Assembly: GCF_022026395.1 (NCBI RefSeq)
Contig: NZ_CP041767.1
Location: forward strand, 1,251,501 to 1,315,500
Direction of reading: 5' to 3'
DNA from: Brevibacillus brevis
GTDB lineage: Bacteria; Bacillota; Bacilli; Brevibacillales; Brevibacillaceae
DNA: 64,000 nucleotides
Below are positions 23,682 to 31,544 of this stretch, in pieces (positions within the stretch are counted from its first letter, which is position 1; each line of letters opens with the position of its first letter). Position numbers and translations under genes: made by a program. The notes beneath the pieces were generated by a model. The model did no database searches, was not told the origin of the DNA, and worked only from the letters and a program-made list of their open reading frames with translations.

Positions 23682-24530
23682 TTGGAAGCGGATTCCTTTT
23701 ATTGGGAAATGGTCAAGAAAAATATTGGGGTGTATACCACTGAGGAACAAAAACGCTTAAAGGAAGGAAAGATCATCATATTTGGACTCGGTGGGGTCGG
23801 GGGAATGGAAGCGATTCTTTGCGCCCGCATGGGGATCGGGCATGTCACCGGAGTAGATCCTGATGAATTCGAGGTTTCTAACATCAATCGTCAGATGCTG
23901 GCTACGGTACATTCATTGGGTAAATCAAAAGCAGCCACGGCGGAAGAAGTTCTTCAATCCATCAACCCATACATATCGGTTCGATGCGTCCAGGCAAATG
24001 TTGATGAAGACAATGTGCTTGAACTGATGAAAGGGCACGATCTAGTGATTGAAGCAGTAGACGATATACCCTCCCGCGTCATCATCCACCGCACCGCGCG
24101 TGAGCTGGGCATACCAAGCGTGGGCATGTCAGGGAGCCCCCCAACCCGAGGGTTTGTCTCTTCCTTTTTTCCAGACGGCATCTCGTACGAAACAGCATTG
24201 AACATCCCAGGAGCAGGGGAAAAGTTGACCAATGAAGCGTTACGCCAAGAGATTGCTGACATAAAAAAAGCCAGGGCCTGGCACTCTGTCAAAGAAGGAG
24301 CTCCAAAGGAATGGGCAGAGGATTTTTGTGAGGGGAAGGCTGGCTGGATTATTACACCAGTTCGCGCTCATCTCATATCGCTTTTCAGCTTTCATGAAGC
24401 CGTGCAAATCTTGACAGGCAGAGAACCGTTGGCACGTGCACCCAAAGGAGTTCTCATTAATCTAGATACGGACACACCGGTAAAAGTGACAACACCCCCT
24501 GATGGAACGTGGGATTACGCAACGCTATAA
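23682..24530 (+). CDS. ThiF/MoeB/HesA (E1-like) adenylating enzyme, paralogue 1
   Basis: Predicted ATP-dependent carboxylate-adenylating enzyme of the ubiquitin-E1 superfamily, 282 residues. Nucleotide site: IFGLGGVGGMEAIL. ATP/Mg site: VDPDEFEVSNINRQML, then GKSKA and the Asp of VIEAVDDIPSRVI. After the core, SGSPPTRGFVSSF forms a crossover loop, and the C-terminal 70 residues end TPPDGTWDYATL. It has neither the zinc CxxC pair nor a clear catalytic Cys, so it may adenylate without thioester transfer. The TTG at 23682 follows GAGGAGG. It is the first gene of a five-gene operon; the partner is the paralogue downstream. The acceptor carboxylate is unknown. Confidence 0.85.
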   Translation: MEADSFYWEMVKKNIGVYTTEEQKRLKEGKIIIFGLGGVGGMEAILCARMGIGHVTGVDPDEFEVSNINRQMLATVHSLGKSKAATAEEVLQSINPYISVRCVQANVDEDNVLELMKGHDLVIEAVDDIPSRVIIHRTARELGIPSVGMSGSPPTRGFVSSFFPDGISYETALNIPGAGEKLTNEALRQEIADIKKARAWHSVKEGAPKEWAEDFCEGKAGWIITPVRAHLISLFSFHEAVQILTGREPLARAPKGVLINLDTDTPVKVTTPPDGTWDYATL

Positions 24531-24560
24531 CGATTTTGAAAGAACAGAGGAGATGATTGT

Positions 24561-25421
24561 GTGTCATTGATAGAAAATAGCCAATCATATAACAATAGTT
24601 TTACCCGCAATTTTGGAATCATTACGAGTGAGGAGCAAGCCAAACTGCGAAATGCTAGAGTAACGGTGGTAGGTGCAGGTGGCGTGGGCGGAATCACATT
24701 AATTCAACTCGCCCGGATGGGTGTAGGGAAGCTTCATGTCATCGATCAAGACTCGTTTGAGGAAAGCAATCTCAATCGACAAATGCTCAGCTTTGTCAGC
24801 AAAATTAACTCTCCCAAGGCGGAAGTAGCGAAGGAAATACTTCACGATATCAATCCAGAGCTGGAAGTAAAGGTAACAAGGGAGTTTGTTACCGAAGAAA
24901 ATGCACATGATCTGCTGGGTGATACAGATGTGATTGTAGATGCTACGGATAATCTCGTTGCACGGGTAATCATCCATCGAACAGCTGCCGATCTGGGTAT
25001 TCCCTCCATCTGGATTGCGGTAACACCACCTTTCCGTGGAGGAGTCATGTGCATGACCCCGGACTCCTTGCCCTATGAGGTCGCCATGAGACATCCTTCT
25101 TATCAACAGCCTCTCACACCAGAGATGCGTGAAAAAATTAGTCAGATCAAAGACGAGCGTGCAAAGTATTCCGTATCGCAAGGCGCTTTGCCTGAATGGG
25201 CAGATGCCTATGTAAAAAGAGAGGCTCCATGGGCAGTGCTTGCTCCTGTAGCGAATATCGTCGGCGTATTGGCTAGCTTTGAGGCATTCAAACTAATCAT
25301 TCAGAGACCAGACCTATTGCCAGCCGTTGCTCCCAAACTAATCAAAGTCAATTTAGCTTCCGTCCAAATGGTACAGGTGGAAGCCCCGGCAGAGGGAAGC
25401 TGGGATAACACGCTACTATAA
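24561..25421 (+). CDS. ThiF/MoeB/HesA (E1-like) adenylating enzyme, paralogue 2
   Basis: A 286-residue relative of the preceding enzyme with the same layout: VVGAGGVGGITLIQL, VIDQDSFEESNLNRQML, SPKAEVAKEIL, VIVDATDNLVARVIIHRTAADLG and a C-terminus ending APAEGSWDNTLL. No zinc Cys cluster is present. The pair look like products of one duplication and may form a heterodimer, or each may activate a different substrate. The GTG at 24561 follows GAGGAG by 8 bases; the gap to paralogue 1 is 30 bases. This could be the E1 part of a peptide- or amino-acid-modifying pathway; no carrier or precursor gene is recognised. Confidence 0.85.
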   Translation: MSLIENSQSYNNSFTRNFGIITSEEQAKLRNARVTVVGAGGVGGITLIQLARMGVGKLHVIDQDSFEESNLNRQMLSFVSKINSPKAEVAKEILHDINPELEVKVTREFVTEENAHDLLGDTDVIVDATDNLVARVIIHRTAADLGIPSIWIAVTPPFRGGVMCMTPDSLPYEVAMRHPSYQQPLTPEMREKISQIKDERAKYSVSQGALPEWADAYVKREAPWAVLAPVANIVGVLASFEAFKLIIQRPDLLPAVAPKLIKVNLASVQMVQVEAPAEGSWDNTLL

Positions 25422-25430
25422 AGGACTCCT

Positions 25431-25880
25431 ATGTTGCATACGACCATTATCCTACTGGTAATCGTCCTCTTGTCAGTAGTGGCAAAGGATCTGGTTCTCG
25501 TCTACGCTTCCCTCTTGCTGCTCGGATTATCTCTGCTAAAAGCAGTGCCTGTCATGGATGCAATCCAAAAACCAATTTTCCATGTGGGTCTGTTTTGTCT
25601 AATGGTATTCTTGTTGATTCCGATTGCCAAAGGAAAATATGATTTCATCTCCCTTGGTAAGGAAATGGTCAGTTGGAAAGCAACGATAGCCATTTTGGCA
25701 GGTTTTATCATCTCTTATGTCGGGGGAAAAGGCTTAAGTATTTTGCCAGATCAACCGGTTGTTTTCATAGGCGTAACAATTGGAACACTTTTGGCCGTGC
25801 TACTGTCAAATGGGCTGCCCGCAGGCTTAATCATTGCAGCTGGATGCATTGCGTTGCTGTCAAGAATCTTCAATTTATAG
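25431..25880 (+). CDS. DUF441 (YtwI-like) integral membrane protein
   Basis: A 149-residue protein with about five hydrophobic segments (IILLVIVLLSVVA, GLFCLMVFLLIPIA, IAILAGFIISYVGG). The Gly/Pro-rich ends ILPDQPVVFIGVTIGTLLAVLLSNGLPAG and LIIAAGCIALLSRI match the DUF441 signature. It starts 9 bases after the second ThiF gene with AAGGA. Placed inside this operon rather than in its usual housekeeping context, it might be recruited as a transporter or immunity component; that is inference. Confidence 0.78.
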   Translation: MLHTTIILLVIVLLSVVAKDLVLVYASLLLLGLSLLKAVPVMDAIQKPIFHVGLFCLMVFLLIPIAKGKYDFISLGKEMVSWKATIAILAGFIISYVGGKGLSILPDQPVVFIGVTIGTLLAVLLSNGLPAGLIIAAGCIALLSRIFNL

Positions 25881-25916
25881 CGCCCTCTAAATCTACTTTG
25901 AAAGAAGTGCCAAACT

Positions 25917-27008
25917 ATGAATCTCAATCATCAAATGAAAAATCATTTTCTTATACTAGTCATATCTTTAGGGCTGCTTGTTCAAGGGTGTTCAACTCCT
26001 GATTCCCCCCATCAAAATAGTACAACACAAGCTCAATCAGTGGTGGAATCAACCAGTGAGATCGTAACGGAAGAACTGAAAGTGCCAAGCATCGATCAGG
26101 ACGTCTCCTTATATGTGAGGCATATGAGTGCCAAAAACAAGGAAAAGTTCGCCAGCAAAGAGGTTGTGTTGTTTCTTGAACCGTTTAGTGTACCTACTGC
26201 CGAAGCTTTCGATGTTCCGGGATTCTCCTGGATGGAGGAATATGCAAAGCAAGGCTACGACACTTGGGCGATGGACTTCCGAGGGTTTGGGCATTCTACC
26301 CGACCAGTTGAAATGGATCAACCACCTGTAAAGAATGCTCCTGTCGTCCGTGCTACTGAGGCGGTAAAAGATCTGGAGGCTGTCGTCCAGCACATAAAGA
26401 AAACCCGACAAGTGGATAAAATCAGTATCGTAGGATGGTCATGGGGTGGAGTTGTTGCAGGAATGTACGCGACTGAACATTCCGATGATATTGGAAAACT
26501 CGTGCTTTATGGTGTTATGCATGGTTTTTCCTTGCCTTTGATGGCAACTCCATTTGAAGCAAAAGGGAAGCCAGGTGAAATTAATCCCCAATTACCAGCG
26601 TATCAGGTTGTCCAGTTTGACAAGGCCATGCACCATTGGCACATGATGCTAGATAAACGTGATCTGGTTTCTGATGAGGCAATGAATGCTGTATCCAAGG
26701 TCTTCGTCAACGCTGATCCTAACAGCAGCAAGCAATCTGAACAATCCATCCGCCGTCCAATGGGACCGCTAGTAGATCTGTACTATATCTGGACGGACAG
26801 ACCCATTTTTGATGCAGCGAAAATTACGACGCCAGTGTTAATCATTCGAGGAGATATGGACTTTTTTGCCGATAAGTCCCTCTTCCATAAGCTGACCAAG
26901 GCATCGGCAAAACAAGAAGTGGTTATCAAAGATGCCACACATTGGGTTTTGTATGAAAAAAATCGTGATCAGCTCTTGCGTGAAACAGACGAATTCCTGA
27001 AAAAGTAA
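25917..27008 (+). CDS. Alpha/beta-hydrolase lipoprotein
   Basis: An extracytoplasmic hydrolase tethered by lipid, 363 residues. The signal peptide carries lipobox LVQGC with Cys at 25. The catalytic triad is visible: nucleophile Ser in GWSWGGVVAGMYA, Asp in VLIIRGDMDFFADKS and His in KDATHWVLYEK. The cap-loop region DFRGFGHSTRP fits the esterase/epoxide-hydrolase class. It sits in the ThiF operon 36 bases after DUF441. Its outside location suggests it degrades, trims or protects against a secreted product rather than building one inside. Substrate unknown. Confidence 0.83.
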   Translation: MNLNHQMKNHFLILVISLGLLVQGCSTPDSPHQNSTTQAQSVVESTSEIVTEELKVPSIDQDVSLYVRHMSAKNKEKFASKEVVLFLEPFSVPTAEAFDVPGFSWMEEYAKQGYDTWAMDFRGFGHSTRPVEMDQPPVKNAPVVRATEAVKDLEAVVQHIKKTRQVDKISIVGWSWGGVVAGMYATEHSDDIGKLVLYGVMHGFSLPLMATPFEAKGKPGEINPQLPAYQVVQFDKAMHHWHMMLDKRDLVSDEAMNAVSKVFVNADPNSSKQSEQSIRRPMGPLVDLYYIWTDRPIFDAAKITTPVLIIRGDMDFFADKSLFHKLTKASAKQEVVIKDATHWVLYEKNRDQLLRETDEFLKK

Positions 27009-27033
27009 GTAAACCGGTGAGGATGTGCTGGAT

Positions 27034-28452
27034 ATGAAGCCGTTTCAAATTTTGGATGCAACACTGCGAGAAGGAGAGCAGCAAGCAGGCGTTCGCTTCA
27101 CATGCGAAGACAAGATTCGCATACTGCATCTCTTGGAAAGCTATCAAATAAACCTCATAGAAGTGGGCCACCCTGGAATTTCTGCCCTGGATGAAGAAAT
27201 CTGCCGAAAAGTGGCGCAATCAGCAAGGCGAGCGCAAATATTAATGCATGCGAGAGCTACTGTTGAAGAAGTACATGCAGCAAAGCGGGCCAAAGCCGAC
27301 TGGGTGGGTATATGGGCTTCTATTAATGATGTGTCTATCCAAACAAAATTCAGCCATCACCAGGAAAGTGACATACAAGAGAAAGTCAGACAAGCTGTTA
27401 TCGAAGCAAAAAAGCTTGACTTAAAGGTTAGATTCACGATTGAAGACGCTTCAAGGACAGAGTGGGAGAAGATTGCCAGATTAGGTCATATCGCTTTGCA
27501 GGCAGGCGCAGATCGGATTAGTCTGGCAGATACTGTCGGGATATGGGAGCCTGATACATGCAAAAGAATCGTAACTCGTGCCATTGAGGAGCTTGGATGC
27601 GAAATTGAAGTTCATCTTCATAATGATTTCGGTTTTGCTCAAGCGAATGCGCTGGCGGCTATTGATGCAGGAGCTTCTGTCATTGATACGACAATTTTAG
27701 GGATCGGTGAAAGAGCAGGCATTACTGACTTGATCCAGCTTACTGCTGCGTTGCAAAAGCTGCGAAATGATCATCGCTATTCTTTGGATAGAATTCCCGA
27801 ACTTGTACAAGCGATACGTTTGACGACAGGGTATAGGCCGGACGAATTGCGCCCTATCACCGGGCAAAATGCCTTTACGCATACATCGGCTTACCATGTC
27901 CAAGCCGTAAAGAGAAATTCCAAAGCGTATGAGCCATTTCCTCCCGAAACAATTGGAAGAACACGGCTTCTCGAAGAAAAGCGGCCTCCAATAGGAAGTC
28001 CAAAGCTACCTGTTTCCTTACAGGTAGGAAAGCCGTTTCCCAAAGGTGCTTCAGAGCTACAGTATCATCGTGACGGTCCAGGGATACGCTGGGTTATGAT
28101 GGATTCGCGTGTTGATGAGCGAGCCTCATTCTATGTGATCCAAAGGATGTTTGGACTATGCGATTTGTCCGGTATTCCTGAAAAACATGTAGACAGACAT
28201 GCGCATCATTGTGACAGTGCCTTCCTCTTTTGGGGAGATGCACCTGATGGCACTGGGCTGGTGTGTCATGTTCAACTCGGTGATGAAGAGAAGACTGTTG
28301 AGAGTCCAGCAGCTATTTTTATCCCAGCAGGGGTCGAGCATTCCTATCACTATGTGTCTGGTCGCGGAACTTATACAAATATTGTATTGTCACCTGAATA
28401 CAACAAAAGCCTTTTGATTTCAGCAGCATCTTCTGAAATACCAGTGACCTAA
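27034..28452 (+). CDS. Homocitrate/isopropylmalate synthase-like barrel fused to a cupin
   Basis: Two domains in 472 residues. N-terminal (1-290): a DRE-TIM metallolyase related to NifV/LeuA/HcsA, with ILDATLREGEQQAGVRF, metal-binding HLHNDFGFAQANALAAIDAG and TTILGIGERAG. It lacks the LeuA regulatory domain. C-terminal (about 330-465): a cupin with HVDRHAHHCDSAF and IFIPAGVEHSYHYVSG, giving a three-His metal site. The ATG at 27034 follows GAGG; a GTG at 27025 is possible. Expected chemistry is condensation of acetyl-CoA with a 2-oxo acid, then sensing or further conversion by the cupin. I know no characterised enzyme with this fusion. Confidence 0.83.
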   Translation: MKPFQILDATLREGEQQAGVRFTCEDKIRILHLLESYQINLIEVGHPGISALDEEICRKVAQSARRAQILMHARATVEEVHAAKRAKADWVGIWASINDVSIQTKFSHHQESDIQEKVRQAVIEAKKLDLKVRFTIEDASRTEWEKIARLGHIALQAGADRISLADTVGIWEPDTCKRIVTRAIEELGCEIEVHLHNDFGFAQANALAAIDAGASVIDTTILGIGERAGITDLIQLTAALQKLRNDHRYSLDRIPELVQAIRLTTGYRPDELRPITGQNAFTHTSAYHVQAVKRNSKAYEPFPPETIGRTRLLEEKRPPIGSPKLPVSLQVGKPFPKGASELQYHRDGPGIRWVMMDSRVDERASFYVIQRMFGLCDLSGIPEKHVDRHAHHCDSAFLFWGDAPDGTGLVCHVQLGDEEKTVESPAAIFIPAGVEHSYHYVSGRGTYTNIVLSPEYNKSLLISAASSEIPVT

Positions 28453-28490
28453 AAGGTACAGGAATTTATTGAGGAGTGAGCGGCCATCTG

Positions 28491-28526
28491 GGCATGAGTA
28501 CGGTATCGACCGGGCTCATGCCTTTA
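28491..28526. terminator. Terminator-like hairpin after the ThiF operon
   Basis: GGCATGAG / CTCATGCC outer stem (28491-28498 and 28515-28522), with CGGT / ACCG inside and a short T run. It lies between the end of the operon and the convergent dipeptidase gene. Confidence 0.65.
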
Positions 28527-28552
28527 TCGGCTGAATACTTGAGTATTTGTGG

Positions 28553-29245
28553 TTACATCGACAAGACACCGCCATAGATCGGCTCTTGCTGCGTTTTTTG
28601 TCCCCAAGTGCGCGTACCATACTCAAAATGCCACCACTCCTGCGGATAGTTGACGAATCCGGCAGCGGTCATCAAATGATAGAGCAATCGTCGATTGTCG
28701 CGAATCTCGATGTCTTTTGGGGTAGGCTGTACGAGCTCTTCATAATGGCGAGTATCAGCCCTGTCACTGAAATCATCGAAGTCTGTTCCCATCTCCAGCC
28801 AGCCATCAGGTCCTGCGATAGTCAGATCGACTGCGCCACCGGATAGGTGAGGGGACGGCTTGGAGAGGTCTGTTGTTGGATATGCGACGAATTTGCTCAA
28901 TTCTTCCGTGAGTGCAGGTCCTTCCTGCCAGCCTTGTAAAAGCAAGGCTTCACGAAAACGTTCATACAACGATGCCTGTACCTCGAACGAGCGCCAGCCG
29001 TCCAGCACGACGAGTTTGTAGCCTACGGGCAGTTGGGCGGCTGCCGTGGCGAGCCTGCGTGCTGCCCCTTCTCGCAAAAAAGCTTCTGGCTGTGTTCCTG
29101 CATAGCCTTCGTGGTAGTAGGCTGGATAGACCGTGATTTTCTCCGTAAGAGAAGAGAGGGGGATCATCGGTTCGCCGCATTCCTTGATTGGTAGTGGGTT
29201 AGGCAGGAGCGTGTCCGGTATTTTTGGAATCGGAGGAAATAGCAT
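28553..29245 (-). CDS. D-alanyl-D-alanine dipeptidase, VanX-like M15 family
   Basis: Zinc dipeptidase that hydrolyses D-Ala-D-Ala, 230 residues, close to VanX and DdpX length. The zinc and catalytic motifs are present: SPHLSGGAVDLTI (SxHxxGxAxD), then EWWHFEYG near the C-terminus (Glu and zinc His), and the substrate-binding Arg in LVVLDGWRSFEVQ. No signal peptide is seen, so it is cytoplasmic and probably recycles cell wall dipeptide. No VanH/VanA genes are in the window, so there is no sign of a glycopeptide resistance cluster. The ATG is preceded by AAGGG with 10-base spacing. Confidence 0.88.
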   Translation of the reverse strand: MLFPPIPKIPDTLLPNPLPIKECGEPMIPLSSLTEKITVYPAYYHEGYAGTQPEAFLREGAARRLATAAAQLPVGYKLVVLDGWRSFEVQASLYERFREALLLQGWQEGPALTEELSKFVAYPTTDLSKPSPHLSGGAVDLTIAGPDGWLEMGTDFDDFSDRADTRHYEELVQPTPKDIEIRDNRRLLYHLMTAAGFVNYPQEWWHFEYGTRTWGQKTQQEPIYGGVLSM

Positions 29246-29441
29246 GACTACACAACCCTTTCGATAGCTTTGCCAATAGGGTAACGAAAATTTTTAGGTA
29301 AGTAAATGAGAATTATCTTAAATTTTCTGCCAATAGGCACCTGCGAGGAATCGGCAGCTTTTGCTTGAATCCTCGGTAGCTTTTGCTATTATTAAAGCAA
29401 GTGCTTGTCAACGAAACGAATGACATTTACATATGGAAGAG

Positions 29442-29633
29442 AAACAGGTCCTTGTTTTTGCGAAACCGATTCGCAGGAGCAAGGTTAAAAGGGAAGTTTG
29501 GTGAAAAGCCAACGCGGTCCCGCCACTGTAAGAGAGTAGCTATTCTTCAAGGCACCATGCCATCCACTGCCCATCCGGGAGCGGGAAGGAGAAGAAAAGC
29601 GATGATCCTCAAGCCAGGAGACCTGCCTGTTTT
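29442..29633 (+). ncRNA. Cobalamin (B12) riboswitch
   Basis: Class-I AdoCbl aptamer of about 190 bases. P1 pairs AAACAGG (29442) with CCTGTTT (29626). Conserved core elements in order are AAAAGGGAA, GGTGAAAAGCC, the B12 box region GCGGTCCCGCCACTGTAA, then CCGGGAGCGGGAAGG, GATGATCCTC and AAGCCAGGAGACCTGCC. An intrinsic terminator follows at 29697 and the cobalamin genes begin at 29884, so bound coenzyme is expected to stop transcription of the whole operon. Confidence 0.96.
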
Positions 29634-29696
29634 ATGTTTACACTGATTTCCTTCGGGTCAAAGGAAGAGGTGAGGATTGTTGCTTTTCAGCTATCC

Positions 29697-29743
29697 GCGC
29701 TTTGTTTTTCCTTACGTACTGGGGGAAACAGAGCGCTTTTTTT
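29697..29743 (+). terminator. Riboswitch-controlled intrinsic terminator
   Basis: GCGCTTTGTTTTTCC / GGGGAAACAGAGCGC stem (29697-29711 and 29722-29736, with G-U pairs), followed by seven T. It sits between the aptamer and cobO; part of the left arm should be available for an antiterminator, which I could not place with confidence. Confidence 0.82.
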
Positions 29744-29745
29744 CT

Positions 29746-29771
29746 GTGAAAAACGTCTCGACGTTTTTCAC
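29746..29771. repeat. Palindrome 1 of three in the cob leader
   Basis: GTGAAAAACGT / ACGTTTTTCAC, 11-bp perfect arms with a 4-base loop, 2 bases after the terminator T run. Confidence 0.8.
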
Positions 29772-29783
29772 AAAAGTGGATGC

Positions 29784-29797
29784 GACCGCTTGCGGTC
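29784..29797. repeat. Palindrome 2 of three in the cob leader
   Basis: GACCGC / GCGGTC with a 2-base centre, directly abutting palindrome 3. The GGTC half recurs in palindrome 3. Confidence 0.7.
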
Positions 29798-29823
29798 AAC
29801 AAAACGGTCATGACCGTTTTGTT
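29798..29823. repeat. Palindrome 3 of three in the cob leader
   Basis: A 26-bp perfect palindrome with no loop (arms AACAAAACGGTCA / TGACCGTTTTGTT). It could be a protein binding site or, in RNA, a stem. It lies 60 bases before cobO. Confidence 0.85.
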
Positions 29824-29883
29824 GCTTCGGAAAGTATGGATGGAACAGCGGAGTAAAATACGTCACTTTTTGAGGTGGTCACG

Positions 29884-30432
29884 ATGGAGAAAAACGATAA
29901 GAAGCGGGGCTTGACCCTCGTTTACACAGGAGACGGCAAAGGAAAAACAACGGCAGCAGTCGGATTGGCTGTGCGGGCAACAGGGCGCGGGAAAAAGGTG
30001 CTGATGGTTCAATTCATCAAGTCTCCAGAGCGTACATACGGAGAAAAGATTATTTTCGATAAATTGGGCATTGAAATCGTGCAAATGGGCGTCGGCTTCA
30101 CCTGGACGAAGACACCGGAGGAGCATCGTCAGGCATTGAAAGAAGCTTGGGCGTTTGCGAGCGAGAAGCTCTCTTCCGGAGCGTACGATGTCGTTATTCT
30201 GGATGAGCTGAATAATGCATTGGCGATTGACCGCTTCCCGATTGACGATGTGTTGCCATTGTCCGATGTGTTGGAAGCGATTCAAAACAGGCCAAGTCAT
30301 ATCCACCTCGTGATTACGGGACGGGCAGCAAAGCAGGAGATTTTGGACATCGCAGATTTGGTGACAGAGATGAAGCCAATCAAGCATTACTACGATGAAG
30401 GGATTCCAGCTGTGCTGGGGGTAGAATTTTGA
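29884..30432 (+). CDS. cobO: Cob(I)alamin adenosyltransferase, CobO/BtuR type
   Basis: Corrinoid adenosyltransferase, 182 residues, making the cobalt-carbon bond to adenosyl. The P-loop YTGDGKGKTTAAVGLA (near residues 14-29) is followed by MVQFIKSPERTYGE and VVILDELNNALAIDRF (Walker B-like), then HLVITGRAA. It belongs to the CobA/CobO/BtuR group, not PduO. The ATG at 29884 follows GAGGTGG; the GTG at 29875 has no SD. First gene of the cobalamin operon, overlapping the next by 4 bases. Confidence 0.93.
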   Translation: MEKNDKKRGLTLVYTGDGKGKTTAAVGLAVRATGRGKKVLMVQFIKSPERTYGEKIIFDKLGIEIVQMGVGFTWTKTPEEHRQALKEAWAFASEKLSSGAYDVVILDELNNALAIDRFPIDDVLPLSDVLEAIQNRPSHIHLVITGRAAKQEILDIADLVTEMKPIKHYYDEGIPAVLGVEF

Positions 30433-31544
30433 CAAGCGCAGGTGTAATAGAGACGTATGGTCATGGCGGAGACTTGCTGACCGCAGCGCAGCGCTTTGGT
30501 CGAGAGCCCGGGCAGTTTCTGGATTACAGTGCCAATATTAATCCGCTGGGGATGCCAGCGAGCGTCCGTGAGATGCTGCTGGCTTCGTTGGCTGCTGTTA
30601 CGCATTACCCAGACCCTGGACATCGTGTGTTTCGTCGGGCACTGGCGAGACGGCTGCAAGTGCCGGAGGAATGGTTGCTGCCTGCCAATGGTGCAGCGGA
30701 GGCGATGGCACTGGCCATCCTCGGTCTTTCGCCGCAAACAGTTGGAGTAGTATATCCTTGCTTTTCGGAATACGCGCAACTTTCCGAGCAGTATGGAGCC
30801 CGTGTCATTGGCTGCTTCGGGAAGGAAGCGAACGGGTACAAGCCCGATCCTGCCGAGCTGTACACGCTTTTTACGCAGTGTGATCTCGTATTTGTCGGGT
30901 CACCAAACAATCCGACAGGAATTCTGTATCAGCCGGATGAGCTACGCCAAATGGCGGAATGGACGAAAGAGACCAATACGTGGCTCATCGTGGATGAGGC
31001 TTTCCTCGATTTTGTAGAGGAAGAGCGGCAGTATACATTGGCGACGCAGCTGGACCACTTTCCCCGTGTGATTTTGATGCGGTCGATGACGAAAATGTAC
31101 GCGATCCCGGGATTGCGCCTGGGCTATGCGATTGCGCACCCGGATGTCATTGCGAAAATGCGCCAAAAGCAAGTGAGCTGGAGCGTGAATGCACTGGCCC
31201 TTTTGGCAGGCGAACTGTGCTTGCAGGAGCAGGGATACGAGGAACAGACGCGCAGGCTCATAAAAGTAGAACGTGCGTATTTAACTGATAGCATCCGAAG
31301 TGAGTTGGGCTGGCAGGTATGGCCTTCGGAGGCAAATTTTTTGCTACTGCGCTCGCCAGAAGGATTGTCAGCCGAACAATTGCAGGCACGGCTCGGCAAA
31401 AAAGGCGTTCTGATCCGCAACTGTGCGATGTATCCCGGTTTGACGGCACATGATGTGAGAATCGCAGTGCGTGGACGAGAGGAAAATGAACGACTTATGG
31501 AAGCGCTTCGCGAAGCTCATGCGGAAGGAAGTGAACAGCGATGA
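30429..31544 (+). CDS. cobD: Threonine-phosphate decarboxylase (CobD)
   Basis: PLP enzyme making (R)-1-amino-2-propanol phosphate from L-threonine phosphate for the nucleotide loop, 371 residues. It has the fold I aminotransferase layout: YSANINPLGMP, GAAEAMALAILGL, SPNNPTGILYQP, and the PLP Lys in MRSMTKMYAIPGLRLGYAIAH. The N-terminus HGGDLLTAAQRFGR is typical of CobD. It starts at TTG 30429 inside TTGA, overlapping the cobO stop. It feeds CbiB encoded four genes downstream. A threonine kinase (PduX) is not seen in the window. Confidence 0.9.
   Translation: MTSAGVIETYGHGGDLLTAAQRFGREPGQFLDYSANINPLGMPASVREMLLASLAAVTHYPDPGHRVFRRALARRLQVPEEWLLPANGAAEAMALAILGLSPQTVGVVYPCFSEYAQLSEQYGARVIGCFGKEANGYKPDPAELYTLFTQCDLVFVGSPNNPTGILYQPDELRQMAEWTKETNTWLIVDEAFLDFVEEERQYTLATQLDHFPRVILMRSMTKMYAIPGLRLGYAIAHPDVIAKMRQKQVSWSVNALALLAGELCLQEQGYEEQTRRLIKVERAYLTDSIRSELGWQVWPSEANFLLLRSPEGLSAEQLQARLGKKGVLIRNCAMYPGLTAHDVRIAVRGREENERLMEALREAHAEGSEQR

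Noticed and set aside
28553..29245. VanX-like gene as part of a glycopeptide-resistance cluster
   Set aside because: No vanH, vanA or vanRS homologues nearby; cytoplasmic D-Ala-D-Ala dipeptidases of this type occur alone.
29383..29646. An 87-codon plus-strand ORF covering the B12 riboswitch
   Set aside because: It overlays the conserved aptamer, and the product is a basic low-quality translation with no homology features.
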